The notes under the pieces: model-generated
Database searches by the model: none
Told to the model about the DNA's origin: nothing
Seen by the model: the letters and a program-made list of their open reading frames with translations, nothing else
Program-made: the position numbers and the translations under genes
Assembly: GCF_900102465.1 (NCBI RefSeq)
Contig: NZ_FNBW01000001.1
Coordinates: 186,557-250,556 of the forward strand
Reading direction: 5' to 3'
DNA: 64,000 nucleotides
DNA from: Thalassobaculum litoreum DSM 18839
GTDB lineage: Bacteria > Pseudomonadota > Alphaproteobacteria > Thalassobaculales > Thalassobaculaceae
Shown: one piece after another, positions 8,479 through 16,039 of the stretch
Layout of the letters: every line of letters starts with the position of its first letter
How positions within the stretch are numbered: the first letter of the stretch is position 1

Positions 8479-9295
8479 GCAGACACGGGCTGATCTCGTC
8501 ATCACCAGTTCCGCTAATCCCGAGATCAAGGCGGTCAAGGCGCTGGCTACCAAGAAGGGCCGTCAGCAGCAGAACGCCTTCGTCTCCGAAGGCCTGCGCC
8601 ATGTGGTGGAGGCGGCCCGCGCCGGCTGGGTGATCCGCCGGCTGATCGTCGCCGACACACAGGCGCCGAGCCCGGTGATGGACGAGGCGCGCCAGGCCTG
8701 CCTCGACGCCGGCGGCCGGGTGATCACCGTCAGCGGCGAGCTGATGACCCGCATCGCCAAGCGCGACAACGCCCAGAGCGTCATCGCCGTGATCGAACAG
8801 AAGACGTCCCCGCTCTCGGACGTCACGCCGGAGCCGGGGGCGTTGTGGGTGGCGCTGGAGAGCGTGCGCGATCCGGGCAATCTCGGCTCGGTCATGCGCA
8901 GCGCCGACGCCTTCGGGGCGAAGGGCTTGATCCTGGTCGGCCATACGGTCGATCCGTTCTCCATCGAGTCGGTACGCGCGACCATGGGCGCGATCGTCAA
9001 CGTGCCGCTGGTGCGCTGCGACGCGGCGGCGTTCCTGGACTGGCGCGCGTCCTGGCCGGGACGGGTCGTCGGCACCCACCTGTCAGGGCCGCACCGGCCC
9101 GAGGGCCTGCGCGCGCCGACGCCGACCGTGCTGCTGATGGGCAACGAGCAGGCCGGGCTGCCGACCGAAATGGCGCGGGCCTGCGATACCCTGGTGCGCA
9201 TTCCGATGCGGCCGGGGGCGGACAGCCTGAACCTGGCGGCGGCGACGGCGATCATGCTGCACGGCCTCGCCGGCGGGGCCGGGGGGTTGGAGTAG
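8471..9295 (+). CDS. TrmH/SpoU-family RNA 2'-O-methyltransferase
   Basis: A 274-residue SPOUT-class methyltransferase. An N-terminal substrate-binding domain (residues about 1-115; STNP-like ITSSANPEIKAV then FVSEGLRHVVEA) precedes the knotted catalytic domain. All three SpoU motifs are present: motif 1 VRDPGNLGSVMRSADAFGA, motif 2 LLMGNEQAGLP, and motif 3 IPMRPGADSLNLAAATAI. Such enzymes methylate 2'-OH groups in 23S rRNA or tRNA. The 8-base overlap with the upstream methyltransferase and the 1-base gap to the next gene indicate translational coupling. The specific target is not inferable. Confidence 0.92.
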   Translation: MAEQTRADLVITSSANPEIKAVKALATKKGRQQQNAFVSEGLRHVVEAARAGWVIRRLIVADTQAPSPVMDEARQACLDAGGRVITVSGELMTRIAKRDNAQSVIAVIEQKTSPLSDVTPEPGALWVALESVRDPGNLGSVMRSADAFGAKGLILVGHTVDPFSIESVRATMGAIVNVPLVRCDAAAFLDWRASWPGRVVGTHLSGPHRPEGLRAPTPTVLLMGNEQAGLPTEMARACDTLVRIPMRPGADSLNLAAATAIMLHGLAGGAGGLE

Positions 9296-9296
9296 C

Positions 9297-10283
9297 ATGG
9301 CCAAGCGCCCCCATCCCGCCGACCAGCGCCGGCGCGACGCCTTCCTGGCCCGTGCGGCTTCCGTCTGGGAGGTGAAGCCCTATGAGGCCGAGCGGCTCGC
9401 CAGCGGAGGGCTGCGCTCCAGCGTGCGGATCAACCCGCTGAAATCCCGCTCCGTCGACGAGATCCGGGCCGATCTTGAATCGCTCACCGAGGTCGAGGCG
9501 ATTCCCTGGTGCCCGAATGCCTTCCACATCCTGGGCGACCGCAAGGCGGTGACCGAGAGCGCGATCCATGCGGCCGGCGAGGTCTATGTGATGAACGCTG
9601 CGTCGCTGATCCCCGGCCTCGCCATGGACCCCCAACCCGGGGAGGACATCCTCGACATCTGTTCCTCGCCCGGCGGCAAGGCGGCCCATATCGCCGCACT
9701 CACCGGCAACAAGGCCCGGCTGCACGTCAATGACGGGATCAGGGCGCGTCTGAAGAAACTCCAGGAAGTTGTTGATTTGTTGGGTGTCGAGATCACCGAT
9801 ATGACGGAAATCCAGGGCCAGTACCTGGACAAGTTCCTCGACGCCACCTTCGACCGCATCCTGCTCGACGCCCAGTGTTCGGGCGAGGGCATGGCCGACC
9901 TGTCGCGGCCCGACGCGCTGAAATTCTGGACGCCCGACCGCATCGAGAAGATGAGCCGGCTGCAGCAGCGCATGCTGGTCGCCGCCTTCAAGCAGCTCCG
10001 CCCCGGCGGGGTGCTAGTCTATTCCACCTGCACCATCGCGCCGGAGGAGAACGAGGCCCCGGTCGACCATCTGGTCCGGCACAACGCCGACGCGGCGATC
10101 GAGCCGATCGGCGTCGACGTGCCGGAGGGCCGTCCCGGCCTCGCGAAATGGGAGGGGCGCAGCTACCATCCCGACCTGCGCCATGCCATGCGGGTGGTGC
10201 CGAGCGACTTTCTGGAGGCGTTCTTCGTCTGCCGGATCCGCAAGCTTCCGCCCGGCAAGCAGCCCACTGGAGAGACGGCATGA
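9297..10283 (+). CDS. RsmB/NOP-family RNA (cytosine-C5) methyltransferase
   Basis: A 328-residue m5C RNA methyltransferase of the NOL1/NOP2/Sun family. SAM-binding motif I reads ILDICSSPGGK, motif IV LLDAQCSGEGM, and motif VI YSTCTIAPEENE with the catalytic Cys. The usual DAPCSG proline in motif IV is replaced by Gln, a noticeable but probably tolerated change. There is no C-terminal PUA-type extension as in RsmF and no N-terminal RsmB domain, so it is a minimal enzyme. It starts 1 base after the SpoU gene and overlaps rsmI by ATGA. Confidence 0.9.
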   Translation: MAKRPHPADQRRRDAFLARAASVWEVKPYEAERLASGGLRSSVRINPLKSRSVDEIRADLESLTEVEAIPWCPNAFHILGDRKAVTESAIHAAGEVYVMNAASLIPGLAMDPQPGEDILDICSSPGGKAAHIAALTGNKARLHVNDGIRARLKKLQEVVDLLGVEITDMTEIQGQYLDKFLDATFDRILLDAQCSGEGMADLSRPDALKFWTPDRIEKMSRLQQRMLVAAFKQLRPGGVLVYSTCTIAPEENEAPVDHLVRHNADAAIEPIGVDVPEGRPGLAKWEGRSYHPDLRHAMRVVPSDFLEAFFVCRIRKLPPGKQPTGETA

Positions 10284-10978
10284 TCGAGCTGGTGGCCACA
10301 CCGATCGGCAACCTGGACGACCTGAGCCCGCGTGCCCGCGAGGCCTTCGAGAAGGCCGACGTGGTGGCGGCGGAGGACACCCGGCGCACCGGCCGGCTGC
10401 TGCAGGCGGCCGGGCTGAAGAAGCGCATGGTCGCCTATCACGAGCACAACGAGCGCCACATGTCCGCGACCCTGGTCGAATGGGCCGGGCAGGGCCAGCG
10501 GATCGCGGTGGCGACCGACGGCGGCACGCCGGGGGTCAGCGATCCGGGCTTCACCCTGGTACGCGCGGCGGCGCGGGCTGGCGTGGAGATCACCATGGTG
10601 CCGGGCCCGGTGGCCTTCGTGATGGCGGCGGTGCTGTCGGGTCTGCCGGTGCACGGCATCACCTTCCGCGGTTTCCCGCCGAAGAAATCCGGCCAGCGCC
10701 AGCGTTTCCTGGAAGTGGACCTCGCCAGCCCGCACACCCTGGTGCTGTACGAGAGCCCGCATCGCATCGGCAAGCTGGTGGACGCGTGTCTGGAGGTCTA
10801 TGGCGACCGGCCCGCGGCCCTGGCGCGCGAGCTGACCAAGCTGCACGAGGAGGTGGTGCGCGGGCGGCTGAGCGAGGTGAAGGCGTTCCTCGCCGGTCGC
10901 GGCACCCAGCCGACCGGCGAATGCTGTCTGGTGATCGCCGGCGCTGAGGTCGCGGCGGACTGGTTCGAGGCGGAGTGA
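10280..10978 (+). CDS. rsmI: 16S rRNA (cytidine-1402-2'-O)-methyltransferase RsmI-like
   Basis: A tetrapyrrole-methylase-fold protein that matches RsmI, which 2'-O-methylates C1402 of 16S rRNA. Signatures are VATPIGNLDDLSPRA at the N-terminus, AAEDTRRTGRLL, DGGTPGVSDPG, and LYESPHRI with ALARELTKLHEEVVRG. At 232 residues it lacks the C-terminal region of about 50 residues seen in E. coli RsmI. RsmI genes in alphaproteobacteria are usually next to yraN, so this copy at the end of an RNA methyltransferase operon could be a second, divergent paralogue. It starts on ATGA overlapping the stop of the preceding gene. Confidence 0.85.
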   Translation: MIELVATPIGNLDDLSPRAREAFEKADVVAAEDTRRTGRLLQAAGLKKRMVAYHEHNERHMSATLVEWAGQGQRIAVATDGGTPGVSDPGFTLVRAAARAGVEITMVPGPVAFVMAAVLSGLPVHGITFRGFPPKKSGQRQRFLEVDLASPHTLVLYESPHRIGKLVDACLEVYGDRPAALARELTKLHEEVVRGRLSEVKAFLAGRGTQPTGECCLVIAGAEVAADWFEAE

Positions 10979-10983
10979 CGCGC

Positions 10984-11004
10984 GTGCCCGGTTCGAACGG
11001 GCAC
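10984..11004 (+). terminator. Hairpin after rsmI, candidate terminator
   Basis: GTGCCC at 10984-10989 pairs with GGGCAC at 10999-11004 around the self-complementary GTTCGAAC (10991-10998), 5 bases after the rsmI stop. A pyrimidine-rich stretch follows rather than a clean T-run, so termination strength is uncertain. Confidence 0.5.
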
Positions 11005-11028
11005 CTTCATTCCTTCTCCTCGATATCT

Positions 11029-11165
11029 CCAACCCACCATCCCCTGCTCCCCGGCCTTGTGCCGGGGTGAGCGGGGCGGCGTGACGGGCAAGCGGCTGAT
11101 TCTCACCGGCCCGTCCACCTCCCGGCGGTTGCCCCGGCACAAGGCCGGGGAGTGATGTGGGTTGG
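11029..11165. repeat. Long interrupted inverted repeat
   Basis: A perfect 21-bp arm at 11047-11067 is the reverse complement of 11132-11152. Each arm is itself an internal CCCCGGC/GCCGGGG palindrome. Outer sequences (CCAACCCACCAT at 11029-11040; ATGTGGGTTGG at 11155-11165) also pair with one base missing. The spacer is 64 bases and shows no coding signal. The arms resemble the inverted repeat at 40260-40370, so this is probably a dispersed intergenic family. Confidence 0.8.
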
Positions 11166-11238
11166 CCTGGGCGACATCGATCTCGGAACGATCCGCCTGC
11201 TGCGCCGTTAGCAGAAGGTCCCGCGCCGTGTGCGTTTC

Positions 11239-11886
11239 ATGACCTCAGAGTGCCCCATGCTGTCCTGGATCCAGAACCACTCCCAGCTTCTCAGCGTCGG
11301 CGTGAACGCGGCGATGGTGCTGATCTGGCTGATCTATCTGCGGCTGTTCATCCAGACCATCCGCCGGAACGAGCGATCGTCCATCCTGATCACCCGCGGC
11401 GGCGGCCAGCGGGCGAGCGCCCATTGCATGATCTGCAACATGAGCGCCCAGATCATCTACGTGATGAGCGTCACCGTCTCGATCCGCTCCGACAACGGTG
11501 CCTCGACCCACCCGATCACCGATGTCCGCCGCCCGTCCGATACCGGCAAGGGCGGCGACGTGCGCGAGCAGACCCATCAGGGACCGCTGCAGCCCGGCGA
11601 GATGATGGATCTGGGCTCCTTCGAGAGCGTGATCGAACGCGCCTATGACAGCGCCGGCTCGGGCTCGCTGGACCTGGAGACCGGGCGCTACTGCGTCGAG
11701 ATCCTGGTCATGGCCCACTACGCCTCGGAGAACCTGCCGATCGCCGCGACCCGCAGCTTCGACATCCGGCCGGACGGCGACGATCCGCGCATTGTCCCGA
11801 CCAGCCCACGCACCCGTCAGATCCGTTCCTCGCGCGAACGCAAGCGGCTCTGGAACACCCTGCGCGACGAGCTGTATGCCGACTGA
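11239..11886 (+). CDS. Membrane-anchored protein of unknown function
   Basis: A protein of about 215 residues with one N-terminal membrane segment (SVGVNAAMVLIWLIYLRLFI, residues about 18-38) followed by a soluble domain. The latter starts with a Cys-His-Cys cluster (AHCMICNMSAQIIYVMSVTV) and a beta-rich stretch, and ends in an Arg-rich tail. No family is recognised. ATG 11239 or ATG 11257 could be the start; a GTG at 11230 adds three residues. It lies alone between a long inverted repeat and a convergent LLM oxidoreductase gene, only 6 bases from that gene's end. Codon use matches the neighbours, so it is probably a real resident gene. Confidence 0.7.
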   Translation: MTSECPMLSWIQNHSQLLSVGVNAAMVLIWLIYLRLFIQTIRRNERSSILITRGGGQRASAHCMICNMSAQIIYVMSVTVSIRSDNGASTHPITDVRRPSDTGKGGDVREQTHQGPLQPGEMMDLGSFESVIERAYDSAGSGSLDLETGRYCVEILVMAHYASENLPIAATRSFDIRPDGDDPRIVPTSPRTRQIRSSRERKRLWNTLRDELYAD

Positions 11887-11892
11887 CCCCGG

Positions 11893-12915
11893 CTACTCCG
11901 CCGCCTGCGCCGCAGGGGCCAGGTCGTAGGCCTGGGCCAGCAGTTCGTAGGATTTCAGCCGGGCCTGATGGTCGTGGGTGATCGTCACCACCACCGCCTC
12001 GTCGACGCCGTAGCGCGTCATCACCGCGTCCAGCTTCTCGCGGACCTGCTCCGGGGTGCCGACGATGTTGCGGCGGCGGTGGAAGGCGGCGCGCTCGCGT
12101 TCGGACTCGGTGAAGTCGTAGTTCAGCGCTTCCTCCGGCGTCGGAATCGGGGTGATGTGGCCCTGGTCGAGCCGCACCCGCCACAGATCGCGCGAGGCGG
12201 CGTGGTACTTCGCCTCCTCCTCGGTCTCCGCACAGATCACGAAGACGCCGATATTGGCCTGGGGCTCGGACAGGGTCGAGGAGGGCTGGAACCGCTTCCT
12301 GTACATCTCCACCACCGGCTCGCCGCCCTCGGTGATGAAATGGGCGAAGGAGAAGGCGGTGCCGAAATGGGCCGCCACCTGGGCGCCCTGGTCGCTGGAG
12401 CCGAGCAGCCAGACCGGCGGCGAGGAGGGGCCGGCCGGCTGGGCGGTGACGCCGCGGAACGGGTGGTCGTCCTCCAGCCGCCCGTCCATCCAGTCCATCA
12501 GGTCCTGGACCTGGCGCGGGAAATACTCGATCGGGATCGGATCGCGGGTATAGGCGAGCGCCCGGGCGGTGCGCTGGTCGGAGCCGGGGGCGCGGCCGAT
12601 GCCGAGATCGATGCGGCCGGGATACATCGCCTCCAGCATGCGGAACGTCTCCGCCACCTTCAGCGGCGCGTAATGCGGCAGCATCACCCCGCCGGACCCG
12701 ACCCGGATCCGCCGGGTCTCGTTCGCCAGCCGGGTGATCAGGATCTCCGGCACCGAGCCGGCGAGGCCCTCCGACGAATGGTGTTCGGCCACCCAGTAAC
12801 GGTGGAAGCCCAGCCGGTCGGCCAGGCGGGCGAGCTCGATGGTTTCGGCGACCGCATCGCCCGGCGTGGCGCCGGCACGGATCGGGGACTGGTCGAGAAC
12901 TGAAATCAGGGGCAT
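11893..12915 (-). CDS. LLM-class flavin-dependent oxidoreductase (MsnO8-type)
   Basis: A 340-residue bacterial luciferase-like monooxygenase that uses reduced FMN/F420. The start MPLISVLDQSPIRAG is typical of the MsnO8 subgroup. It is followed by RYWVAEHHSSEGLAGSVPEI, GSGGVMLPHYAPLKVAE and IDLGIGRAPGSD, with the conserved VWLLGSSDQGAQVAA in the middle. ATG 12915 is chosen because it gives the conserved N-terminus; the frame runs far upstream without similarity. The gene converges with the membrane-protein gene at 11886. Substrate unknown; many such proteins are annotated only by fold. Confidence 0.93.
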   Translation of the reverse strand: MPLISVLDQSPIRAGATPGDAVAETIELARLADRLGFHRYWVAEHHSSEGLAGSVPEILITRLANETRRIRVGSGGVMLPHYAPLKVAETFRMLEAMYPGRIDLGIGRAPGSDQRTARALAYTRDPIPIEYFPRQVQDLMDWMDGRLEDDHPFRGVTAQPAGPSSPPVWLLGSSDQGAQVAAHFGTAFSFAHFITEGGEPVVEMYRKRFQPSSTLSEPQANIGVFVICAETEEEAKYHAASRDLWRVRLDQGHITPIPTPEEALNYDFTESERERAAFHRRRNIVGTPEQVREKLDAVMTRYGVDEAVVVTITHDHQARLKSYELLAQAYDLAPAAQAAE

Positions 12916-13165
12916 GGCACCGGACAGGCTGTGAGGTCGATCGCCCCATATGGTGGGGGTGTCGCGCGCCGCTGCCAACCGGTGCCGTGGCACGAGTGTC
13001 GTGAACCGCAGGCCTGGACCTACATAAGGCCCGGCCAGGATGCCGCGATGGTGATCGGCCGTGTGTCGCCGGATGCCTGGACGGCGGGGCGTCCGCCCCT
13101 CATGTTCGGCTCGACACCGCCGGCAAACCCCGGCGGACCAAGACAATTTCCATCGGAAGGATCGC
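12916..13165. other. Divergent intergenic region (LLM gene / msrQ)
   Basis: A 250-base divergent spacer that should contain both promoters. No strong sigma70-like pair or palindrome is evident by eye. A GGAAGGA ribosome site for msrQ is near its 3' end. Confidence 0.4.
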
Positions 13166-14050
13166 ATGGCGCTGTGGCATGACCGGGCCGGACGGGTTTC
13201 CAGACTGAAGATCGCGACGCTGGTCGCCATGTCGGTCCCGGCGGTTCTCCTCGGCGCCGACGCGGTGCTGGGCGGGCTCGGGGCGCGGCCGTTCGACGAG
13301 GCGATCCACCGCAGCGGCGACTGGGCGATCCGCATCCTCACCGTCTCGCTCGCGGTCAGCCCGGCGATCCGGATCCTGTCCTATCCCCGGCTGATCTCCG
13401 TCCGCCGCATGCTCGGGGTCAGTGCGCTCGCCTACCTGCTGCTGCATGTCGGGCTCTACATCGCCGATCAGGGCTTCGACCTGCCGAAGGTCGCCAGCGA
13501 GGTCGTGCTGCGGACCTACCTCACCATCGGGTTCGTGGCCCTGGTCATCCTGGCGGCGCTGGGCGCGACCAGCTTCGACGGCATGGTCCGGCGCCTGGGG
13601 CGGCGCTGGAACCACTTGCACATGCTGGTCTATCCGGCGGCGGCCCTGGGGGCGGTGCATTTCTTCATGCAGACCAAGATCCAGGCCTACGAGGCCAGCC
13701 TGATCGCCGGCTTCCTGCTGGTGCTTGGGATGTATCGGCTGGCGGCAAAGCGCCGGATGTCCCTTACGTCGCCCCTGGTTCTCGCGGCGATCGCCGTGGC
13801 CGGCGGCCTGCTGACGGCCGGGGTCGAGGCGCTGTGGTTCTGGGCCGGCACCAGTGTGCCGCCGCTGCGGGTGCTGGAGGCGAACCTGATGCTGCCCGAC
13901 ACCATCCGGCCGGCCTGGTGGGTGCTGGCGGCGGGGCTCGCGGTCGCGCTGCTGCCGCTTCTGCTCACGCCGCTGCGCCGGCGCATCAGGGCGGGCACCC
14001 GGTCGACGGCCGAGCGGACGGCCGAGCGGACGGTAGAGCGGACGGCCTAG
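13166..14050 (+). CDS. msrQ: Heme-binding membrane subunit MsrQ-like (ferric reductase-like domain)
   Basis: A 294-residue inner-membrane protein of the YedZ/MsrQ family, which passes electrons from the respiratory chain to the periplasmic methionine sulfoxide reductase MsrP. It has about seven membrane helices. Candidate heme ligands are the His residues in SALAYLLLHVGLYI, NHLHMLVYPAA and GAVHFFM. ATG 13166 has a good GGAAGGA site. The usual msrP (yedY) neighbour is absent on both sides. The C-terminal 80 residues after the conserved core are longer than usual and end in TAERTAERTVERTA, encoded by a 12-bp tandem repeat. Confidence 0.85.
   Translation: MALWHDRAGRVSRLKIATLVAMSVPAVLLGADAVLGGLGARPFDEAIHRSGDWAIRILTVSLAVSPAIRILSYPRLISVRRMLGVSALAYLLLHVGLYIADQGFDLPKVASEVVLRTYLTIGFVALVILAALGATSFDGMVRRLGRRWNHLHMLVYPAAALGAVHFFMQTKIQAYEASLIAGFLLVLGMYRLAAKRRMSLTSPLVLAAIAVAGGLLTAGVEALWFWAGTSVPPLRVLEANLMLPDTIRPAWWVLAAGLAVALLPLLLTPLRRRIRAGTRSTAERTAERTVERTA
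14005..14050 (+). repeat. 12-bp tandem repeat at the 3' end of msrQ
   Basis: Units GACGGCCGAGCG at 14005 and 14017, the variant GACGGTAGAGCG at 14029, and a partial GACGGCCTAG at 14041 that supplies the stop codon. It is 3.8 copies, in frame, encoding repeated T-A/V-E-R. Confidence 0.9.
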
Positions 14051-14097
14051 GCGCGTGGTGGGTAGGCAGGGCGGAACGGCCCTTCTAGACTTCGCCT

Positions 14098-15339
14098 ATG
14101 CGCAAGACCGGCTCCAAGACTGGCTGGGCCGCTCTCAGCGTGCTCGCCCTCTGCTTTCTGCTGAATGCTCTGGCCCGCGGGGCGGGAGAGACCTACGCGG
14201 TCTTCCTGCTGCCGATCGGCGAGGAGACCGGTTGGCACCGTGCCGATCTCACCTCGGTCTATTCCGTCTACATGCTGGCCAATGGCCTGGCCTCGCCCTT
14301 CGTCGGGGCGGCGTTCGACCGGTTCGGCGGCCGTGCGCTCTATGTCTTCGGCCTGATCTCCCTGGGCGGCGGGTTCTGGCTCGCCGGGCAGATGCAGAAC
14401 CTGTGGCACCTGACGATGACCGTCGGGGTCATGGGCGGGCTGGGGATCGCGTCCCTGGGCATGATTCCGGGCTCGATCCTGATCAGCCGCTGGTTCGACG
14501 CCCGCATGGGCACGGCCATGGCGATCGCCTCGGCCGGGCTCGGCACCGGCACCCTGGTGCTGGCGCCGCTGGCCCAGGTGATGGTGGACAGCGTCGGCTG
14601 GCGCGGCGGGTATGGGCTGATCGGCGGCACGATCCTGCTGCTCGCCGTGCCGGTGGCGCTACTGCCCTGGCGCCGGATCACGGCGGGGGTGGTCGAGCGC
14701 GCACCGGCGGCGAGCGCCGGGCTGCCGACTCAAGGCATCGCCCGAGCGATCCGGACCCGGCCGTTCTGGGCGCTGTTCTTCGCCTTCTTCTTCACCGCCG
14801 TGGCCGGATACGGCGTCGCCCTGCAGACCGTCGCCTATCTGGTCGAGCAGGGCTTCGCGCCGATCCAGGCCGCCAGCGCCTTCGGTTTCGCCGGCATGCT
14901 GTCGATCTTCGGCATGCTCGTGGTCGGGGCCGCCGCCGACCGTTACGGCAACCGGGTGACCGTCAGCGTCACCTATATCGCGACCCTGGTGGGGATCGTG
15001 TCGCTCGCCCTGGTGCAGGTGCATCCGGGCTTCGCCTTCGTCGTCGGCTTCGTGCTGTTCTTCGGCGGGTCCATGGGCGCGCGCGGGCCGATCATCTCCA
15101 CCCTGGCCGCGACGATCTTCAGCGGGCGGGGCATCGGCGCGATCTACGGGACGATCACCACGGGGCAGGGGCTGGGGGCGGCGATCGGCACCTGGCTCGC
15201 CGGTTTCCTGCACGACCTCACCGGCGGCTATACGGTCGGTTTCGTGATCTCGAGCGGCTTCATGCTGGCGGCGATGACGGTCTTCTGGGTGGTGCCGGAA
15301 CTGGCGACACGGCGGCGGCGTGACGACGCCTACTCGTAA
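14098..15339 (+). CDS. Major facilitator superfamily transporter
   Basis: A 413-residue MFS protein with 12 predicted membrane helices in two six-helix halves. The inter-helix 2/3 motif appears as GAAFDRFGGRALYVFG in the first half and GAAADRYGNRVTV in the second. Overall it resembles monocarboxylate/oxalate-formate antiporter-like members, as in the early pattern YAVFLLPIGEETGW and the SRWFDARMGTAMAIASAGLG stretch. It is in the same orientation as msrQ, 47 bases downstream, with no obvious ribosome site. Its 3' end overlaps the convergent PAS gene by 10 bases. The substrate cannot be named. Confidence 0.92.
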   Translation: MRKTGSKTGWAALSVLALCFLLNALARGAGETYAVFLLPIGEETGWHRADLTSVYSVYMLANGLASPFVGAAFDRFGGRALYVFGLISLGGGFWLAGQMQNLWHLTMTVGVMGGLGIASLGMIPGSILISRWFDARMGTAMAIASAGLGTGTLVLAPLAQVMVDSVGWRGGYGLIGGTILLLAVPVALLPWRRITAGVVERAPAASAGLPTQGIARAIRTRPFWALFFAFFFTAVAGYGVALQTVAYLVEQGFAPIQAASAFGFAGMLSIFGMLVVGAAADRYGNRVTVSVTYIATLVGIVSLALVQVHPGFAFVVGFVLFFGGSMGARGPIISTLAATIFSGRGIGAIYGTITTGQGLGAAIGTWLAGFLHDLTGGYTVGFVISSGFMLAAMTVFWVVPELATRRRRDDAYS

Positions 15340-15800
15340 TGGGCGACCGCCATCAGCATGTCGATGGTGACCCCGTCGGCGGCCAGCGGCAGCACCAGGG
15401 AATGCAGGGTGCGGTAGGCGCGGCCGGTATTGCCCAGATCGTCCTGCAGGACGCGTGGCTGGCCGTCCTGGACGACGGGATCGAGCACCCGGTGAACCCG
15501 CGCCAGGCGGGCGTGGTCGTAGAGGTCCTCGAACCAGCGCCCGGTGCCGTCGCGGTTGCGCATGTCGACGATACCGGTCCCGACCAGCCGATGGCGGTAG
15601 CTCAGGTTCCCATGCTTCCGGTGGACCTCGATCAGATTGATCCAGGGCAGCAGCGTGCGCGGCATCTCCAGCGGGTCGATGTCGTGGCGCGACGGCACCA
15701 GGGACTCGCTCGGCTTGCGCGCGCGCCAGTAGGCATAGGCGGCCACGTGCGCGGGAGCTGTGAGATCTAGCTCAGCGGGCCAATTTTGGTCGCCATCCAT
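15330..15800 (-). CDS. PAS_5-domain protein
   Basis: A 156-residue cytoplasmic protein made of a single PAS_5-type domain, common in Rhodospirillales, often as many paralogues of unknown role. Recognisable parts are AYAYWRARKPSESLVPSRHDI, LPWINLIEVH, YRHRLVGTGIVDMRNRDGTG and a final LVLPLAADGVTIDMLMAV. ATG 15800 is preferred over the longer frame from 15896 because the extra residues run through a low-complexity promoter-like stretch. Its promoter region is shared with the divergent amidase gene and contains perfect palindromes. It may act as a sensor, but no output domain is attached. Confidence 0.82.
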   Translation of the reverse strand: MDGDQNWPAELDLTAPAHVAAYAYWRARKPSESLVPSRHDIDPLEMPRTLLPWINLIEVHRKHGNLSYRHRLVGTGIVDMRNRDGTGRWFEDLYDHARLARVHRVLDPVVQDGQPRVLQDDLGNTGRAYRTLHSLVLPLAADGVTIDMLMAVAHYE

Positions 15801-15840
15801 TCCAGGTATCCGTGCCAAGTCACTCTGCGCCAAGGATTGA

Positions 15841-15894
15841 CATACGACGGTATGCAGGAGTCGCGCGTCAACTGAAGTTTGTGCGATATCGCAC
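15841..15894. promoter_or_regulatory. Candidate operator palindromes between PAS_5 gene and amidase
   Basis: GTGCGATATCGCAC at 15881-15894 is a perfect 14-bp palindrome. CATACGACGGTATG at 15841-15854 is a second inverted repeat with 5-bp arms. A TTGACA lies at 15837-15842 and a TATGAT at 15899-15904, just after the large palindrome. The stretch is clearly more AT-rich than its surroundings, as expected of a control region. Confidence 0.5.
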
Positions 15895-16039
15895 ACCCTA
15901 TGATAATTTTCGCATTTTCGAAAGCCAGAGGCGTGACCGGATCGGTGAGTTGATCGCCGTGCGGGACTGGGTCACGCTAACGGCCCTGCCTGCAGGACCC
16001 GCCTCGACACCCCGTCCGTCCGCTTTCCGGAGCCGTCCC

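Noticed and set aside
10984-11004. GGTTCGAAC motif suggesting a tRNA
   Set aside because: It is the centre of a symmetrical hairpin following rsmI; no cloverleaf.
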